NCBI GenBank assembly: GCA_006384855.1
Contig: VCJN01003490.1
Span: 145,483 to 209,482 of the forward strand
Direction: 5' to 3'
Source: Tetraselmis striata
Taxonomy: Eukaryota > Chlorophyta > Chlorodendrophyceae > Chlorodendrales > Chlorodendraceae
Length of the DNA: 64,000 nt
Below, one piece after another: positions 60,358 to 64,000 of this stretch. The position numbers and the translations under genes are program-made. Each line of letters begins with the position of its first letter. Position 1 is the stretch's first letter. Below the pieces are notes generated by a model, which did not search any database, was not told the DNA's origin, and saw only the letters and a list, made by a program, of their open reading frames with translations.

Positions 60358-63255
60358 ATGGCGCGGGTGCAGTCGTCGACGCCCGGCGGGGGCGTTGACT
60401 GGCAATTCCGGTGTTGCGATGGCGGCTGCGGACGCACCTACCGGCGGCCAGCCCCCTTGTGCACGCACGTGAACCACGGGATGGAGTCCGACGACCCGGA
60501 GGTAGCTGCCATGCACCTCGCCTACGCTACGACTTTCGACCCTTCTGTGTATCTGCGGTGCGTCCCACGAGACGGCTGCCCGCGCTCGGGCCACCACGTG
60601 TTCCATGGCGCGCAAGCGGCGGCCCGTGCCGCCACCTGCCAGTTCTGCAGCCCCCCTCCTCCCACGGCTCCGCCCCCCGGTGTGGCTCTCCCGGCGTCGG
60701 CAGCTGGCGTGCGGGCGCTGCAGCGCCAGCACGTGCCGGCTCCTGCCTCAGCCGCTCACGATGCCGCTCTCGCGGCCACCGCTCGGTGGTGCGCTACCAG
60801 CGATGTCTACCGCAAGATGCCCCGTACGCCGCTGCGGGGCACGGCTGTCGGCGTCTGTCCCGCAGCTCGGCCTGTCCTCTTCCCCCTGCTAGACCGTACG
60901 CTGGCCTATGCTGACCGCTTCCCTCCTACCGACGACCGGTCGTACGGGGCCGAAGGCGCTGTCTGCGTATTTGCGGGGCTACTACTGCGACCCTACCCAT
61001 CCAGCAGCCCCGCAGTTGTGCGGAAATTGGCGGAGCGGCGAGTGCGGCTGTGGGAGGCAGGGGATGCTGTGCGCGCCGGCTTCTCGGTGTGCGGGATGCA
61101 GCAACTGTGGCGCGAATCGCGGGATGGCAGCGAGTTACATAATTACCAGATGGAGGCGGGTGAGCTGCCGACGACCACATCTCGGAGTGCCCGCCGACGG
61201 AAGCGCCGGCGATCTGCGAGGGCGCGGGCGGCTGCTGCTGAGGCTGCTGAAGGGGGCGCCGATGCTGCGGCTGATGGGGTGCCGCCGGCGGTGGTGGATG
61301 CTCACCGCCGGGCGGCGAAACTCACCGCTGTGCAGGAGCTGCGCCGCGCTCGCCAGGCGCTGGACACTGCTGACCTCGGCATGGTGTCTGACGCCGCTGC
61401 GGCGCTCCCTGCCCTCGATGCCCTCCATCCGCCTCCTGCTGCCACCAGCCCGGAGTACTCTCCCCCCGAAGAACCGCCGGACCTGCAACGGGCGCCGCCG
61501 TCGTGGGGCGACAATGCGGATGAGGTTATGCGGTGGGGGGAGGACCAGCGGCGGGTTCTGCGTCGTGCACCCCGCCTTTCCGCAGGGCATGTGGACTGGT
61601 GGCGTTGGGAGCACATCAGGGACCTAGACGTACCTTCATGGCGCCTGTGGGTGAACCGCTGCCTGGCGGGGCGGTGCCACTCGCGCACTGCGGCTTTCTT
61701 GGCGAGTGGCTCCGTCTTTGCGCTCCACAAGGACGACCCCGCCGCGCGCGAGGAGCGGGAAAAGAGCGGCGAGCCGCTGCGAGTACGCCCGCTCGGCGTC
61801 GGCTCCGTGCTGGTGCGCCTGGCCTCCGCCCACGCTCTGGGGCAAGTGGGTGCGGATGCGCGGGAGGTCATGGGACCGGTGCAACGCAGCTTTCAGTCGG
61901 GAGCTGGCTGTGAGACGGCGTATATGAGCATGCGGGTGGCGCTGCAACTTTTCGGCGGGCGTGGTACTGGTGGGAAAGGACTACTACTCCTGGATATTCG
62001 GAATGCCTTCAATGAGGTATCCCGGGGTGCGATACTTTACGGCTTGCTTCAGCACCCGCGGCTACATGGCCTGATCCCTTTTTTCCAGATGTTGTACGAT
62101 CGCCCTAGCGACCTGTACTACTACGCGACGGATGATCCCGGTACTTTGCGCGCCACCCTACAGTCTCGTACGGGTGTACGCCAGGGTGATGTCCTGGCCC
62201 CGCTATACTTCTGCCTCGCTATCGCGGGCCCAGTGCAAGCGGTTGTGGCTCGTACCGCCGCTGATACTTTTTGCCAGAGTTTTGCGGATGATTGTGGCGC
62301 GGCCACTGCCGCGGCCCACGTTCCGCGCGTTTTCGACGAGTACTGCACGGAGCTTTCCAAAGTCGGACTGGTGGTACAGGACAGTAAGACGCGGTACGTT
62401 CGTCACCCCGGCGACAGCGAGTCCGAGTTGCGGACAGTACGGGAGAAGTTGGCCCCGGGAGGATTTCGGACCCCGGCCGATGATCCTGTCCAGGATGGCG
62501 CCGTGTACCTGGGTGCTCCTATTAGCCATTACCCCGAGTGGATGACCGGCGCGTTGGGGCGGCGCCGGGAGGCCCACGCCAAACTGTTGGAGCGCATCGC
62601 CTCCTTTGGCACGTCGGGATACGGCTGCCACCATGGGGCCATGCGGTTGCTGGTCGTATGCGCGGTGCGGCAGACTGGCTTCCTCAGCCGCATGATGCCG
62701 CCGTCGGAGCTGGACCCTTTCTTGGAGGCCGTGGACGCCGCCAACATTTCGGCTGCGTTTTCGCTGCTTGGCCTGGACGCTTGCGACCAGTCTACACCGC
62801 GCATGGAGGCTGCAATCGTTCAGATGAGTATGCCCGCGGATTTTGGCGGTCTGAATCTGGCCTTGCTGCAGTCCGAGGCCCCTGCGGCGTTTTATTCCGC
62901 GCAATCGGTTGTCCTGCCAAAGCTGGTACGGGAGTACGGGCCCGCCCTTGGCCCCTTATACGAGGCGGTCCGCGCCGAGGTGTCGTCCGTGGCTACGAGT
63001 GCTTTGCCATGGGCGCGTGAAACGCGCCGCGTGTACGAGACTGTACGGGCCCTAACCACGTTACCGCAAGAAGATGTGCGGCGCGCACGCGCGGCGTATG
63101 GGCACGCCCACGAGATCTTCGAGTTACTTACGGTCAGTAATGCTACGACCACCGCTGCATCGGATCCAGCAGCTGGTACTACGACCCGTACGGGTACGAG
63201 CACTAGCGGAGGATTGCGCGTCACCACATCTCCTTTTACGGCCACTCCTCTTTGA
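60358..63255 (+). CDS. LINE-A polyprotein, zinc finger plus reverse transcriptase
   Basis: 965 residues up to the TGA. The N terminus has a Cys/His finger (CCDGGCGRTYRRPAPLCTHVNH) and further Cys/His pairs (CVPRDGCPRSGHHVFH ... CQFC). A basic linker (RSARRRKRRRSARARAAA) follows. The reverse transcriptase region includes RPLGVGSVLVRLASAHAL, LLLLDIRNAFNEVSRGAI, RTGVRQGDVLAPLYFCLA and the catalytic box SFADDC (FADD in place of YADD). It ends with thumb-like sequence. All core RT blocks are present, so only the stop separates it from a full-length protein. Confidence 0.85.
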   Translation: MARVQSSTPGGGVDWQFRCCDGGCGRTYRRPAPLCTHVNHGMESDDPEVAAMHLAYATTFDPSVYLRCVPRDGCPRSGHHVFHGAQAAARAATCQFCSPPPPTAPPPGVALPASAAGVRALQRQHVPAPASAAHDAALAATARWCATSDVYRKMPRTPLRGTAVGVCPAARPVLFPLLDRTLAYADRFPPTDDRSYGAEGAVCVFAGLLLRPYPSSSPAVVRKLAERRVRLWEAGDAVRAGFSVCGMQQLWRESRDGSELHNYQMEAGELPTTTSRSARRRKRRRSARARAAAAEAAEGGADAAADGVPPAVVDAHRRAAKLTAVQELRRARQALDTADLGMVSDAAAALPALDALHPPPAATSPEYSPPEEPPDLQRAPPSWGDNADEVMRWGEDQRRVLRRAPRLSAGHVDWWRWEHIRDLDVPSWRLWVNRCLAGRCHSRTAAFLASGSVFALHKDDPAAREEREKSGEPLRVRPLGVGSVLVRLASAHALGQVGADAREVMGPVQRSFQSGAGCETAYMSMRVALQLFGGRGTGGKGLLLLDIRNAFNEVSRGAILYGLLQHPRLHGLIPFFQMLYDRPSDLYYYATDDPGTLRATLQSRTGVRQGDVLAPLYFCLAIAGPVQAVVARTAADTFCQSFADDCGAATAAAHVPRVFDEYCTELSKVGLVVQDSKTRYVRHPGDSESELRTVREKLAPGGFRTPADDPVQDGAVYLGAPISHYPEWMTGALGRRREAHAKLLERIASFGTSGYGCHHGAMRLLVVCAVRQTGFLSRMMPPSELDPFLEAVDAANISAAFSLLGLDACDQSTPRMEAAIVQMSMPADFGGLNLALLQSEAPAAFYSAQSVVLPKLVREYGPALGPLYEAVRAEVSSVATSALPWARETRRVYETVRALTTLPQEDVRRARAAYGHAHEIFELLTVSNATTTAASDPAAGTTTRTGTSTSGGLRVTTSPFTATPL

Positions 63256-64000
63256 GTTGGTACTGGTGAGGCCTCGCGACTTGATACCCTGCGCCTGTAC
63301 AGCGCGTGCGGGCCGGGATCCCTATCGCTTTTCCAGTCGGATCACGAGTCCGCCCGCAAGATTCCCCATGGTGCTTATGCGGCCGCCGCTGCGCGGGTAC
63401 TGGGCCTTTGCCCGCGCGGAGGTTCCGCGCTTGTCACTTGCCCTGGCCCAACGTGTGGTATTGATCCCTTATGGCTTCGCTCTACGGATGGCTCGAACCG
63501 GAGCGCTACGGATTTCATCGTGGATCATCTACCCATATGCCCCGTAGCGAACTACATCAAGCACCGCATGCATACCGCTTTGAAGAATCTGTGGGCATCT
63601 GTGGCAATTGATGCGGGGGCGGTGCTTGACCGGGACCGCTCGGGAGCCGGCGACTTGACCCTTGAGACGAGTGGGCTGCGCCCAACGGACCGCTCGCGGC
63701 CGTCGGACCTGACGCTGGCGGGGTGGGGAGGGGCAGCGTGCGATTACATGATCGACTTCGCGTGCGTGTCCTCCACGACCCCCACTTGGAGCAACGACCC
63801 CCGCTGGTGCATCCCGGGAATCGCGGCGACCGAGGCGGAGCATGCTAAGTTGGCAGCGGACCGGGCGTCTTCCGCCCCAGTGCAGGGTGTTCACCGGTAC
63901 TACCCTTTTGTGGTTGAGGACCGCGGCCGACTCGGGAAGTCCGCTTTGACTGTGGTCTACATCTTCGCGGTACTGTTGGCTGTGCGCAACTTCCCTGGCA
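63256..64000 (+). CDS. LINE-A C-terminal Cys/His motif and RLE endonuclease, in frame after one stop, partial
   Basis: Same frame as the RT, open for 248 codons to the window edge. A Cys/His-rich segment (GLCPRGGSALVTCPGPTCGI ... HLPICPVANYIKH) is followed by SRPSDLTLAG, CDYMIDFACVSS, AEHAKLA and YYPFVVEDRGRLGKSAL. These fit the PD-(D/E)xK restriction-like endonuclease arrangement of RLE LINEs. The truncated copy at 15681-16231 aligns from GAGDLTLETSGLRP onward but lacks the GK residues of RGRLGKSA. Confidence 0.75.

Larger units (their letters stand above)
60358..64000 (+). mobile_element. LINE family A with reverse transcriptase and restriction-like endonuclease, cut by the window edge
   Basis: A single frame runs from the Met at 60358 (open from 60265) to the window end, broken only by one TGA at 63253-63255. 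Architecture: N-terminal zinc finger, reverse transcriptase, Cys/His motif, and RLE-type endonuclease. These are the hallmarks of early-branching R2/CRE/NeSL-type LINEs, which often insert site-specifically. Related 5'-truncated copies lie at 8857-16231, 25567-25628, 48293-48353 and 48464-48542. Confidence 0.85.

Noticed and set aside
1-64000. CRISPR arrays, bacterial operons or phage modules
   Set aside because: No regularly spaced repeats; genes carry GT-AG introns, so the DNA is eukaryotic nuclear.

Overview
This is nuclear DNA of a unicellular eukaryote, most likely a GC-rich microalga. Several genes have GT-AG introns in consistent reading phase (NOB1 has eight exons, an ALKBH6-like gene six). 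There is also an octotricopeptide-type repeat protein, two TBL/PC-esterase-like proteins, and secreted proteins with Pro-Thr stalks. I see no operons, no rRNA and no functional tRNA genes. I cannot name the species.

Host genes. An organelle-type helical-repeat protein lies at 1.5-4.2 kb (+). A secreted astacin protease is at 26.1-28.0 kb (+). A split TBL-like esterase gene is at 29.5-31.1 kb (-) and an FkbM-like methyltransferase at 33.3-34.2 kb (+). A four-exon secreted thioredoxin-like/NHL/EGF protein spans 35.4-40.0 kb (-), and a second, intronless TBL-like esterase is at 44.5-45.8 kb (+). An ALKBH6-like dioxygenase (46.1-47.6 kb, -) is divergent from NOB1 (49.0-51.6 kb, +). Many of these products are predicted to be exported, so the locus looks rich in cell-surface functions, but nothing shows that they work as one pathway.

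Mobile DNA fills most of the rest and is deeply nested. From 5 to 22 kb there is a 1.4-kb terminal-inverted-repeat element; a truncated tyrosine-recombinase (YR) element split by a LINE (family B); a tRNA-like SINE split by a second LINE-B; a LINE-A fragment split by an intact Ty3/gypsy element with identical-looking LTRs; and a 5.5-kb hAT transposon split by a Harbinger-like MITE and by a second 1.4-kb element. Two further YR elements lie at 40.8-44.0 kb (intact) and 53.7-57.0 kb (decayed). A 3-kb pogo-like inverted-repeat element (57.1-60.1 kb) abuts a SINE remnant. A LINE-A with reverse transcriptase and restriction-like endonuclease runs off the right edge.

The strongest candidates for something undescribed are three. 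First, the YR element family: split direct repeats as in Ngaro elements, no reverse transcriptase, and a gag-like ORF joined in frame to the recombinase through a conserved UGA-CGG. Second, the gypsy pol polyprotein with methyltransferase-like and Nudix-like domains ahead of the protease. Third, the near-invisible LINE insertions, 21-79 bp long, that can be recognised only by their target-site duplications.
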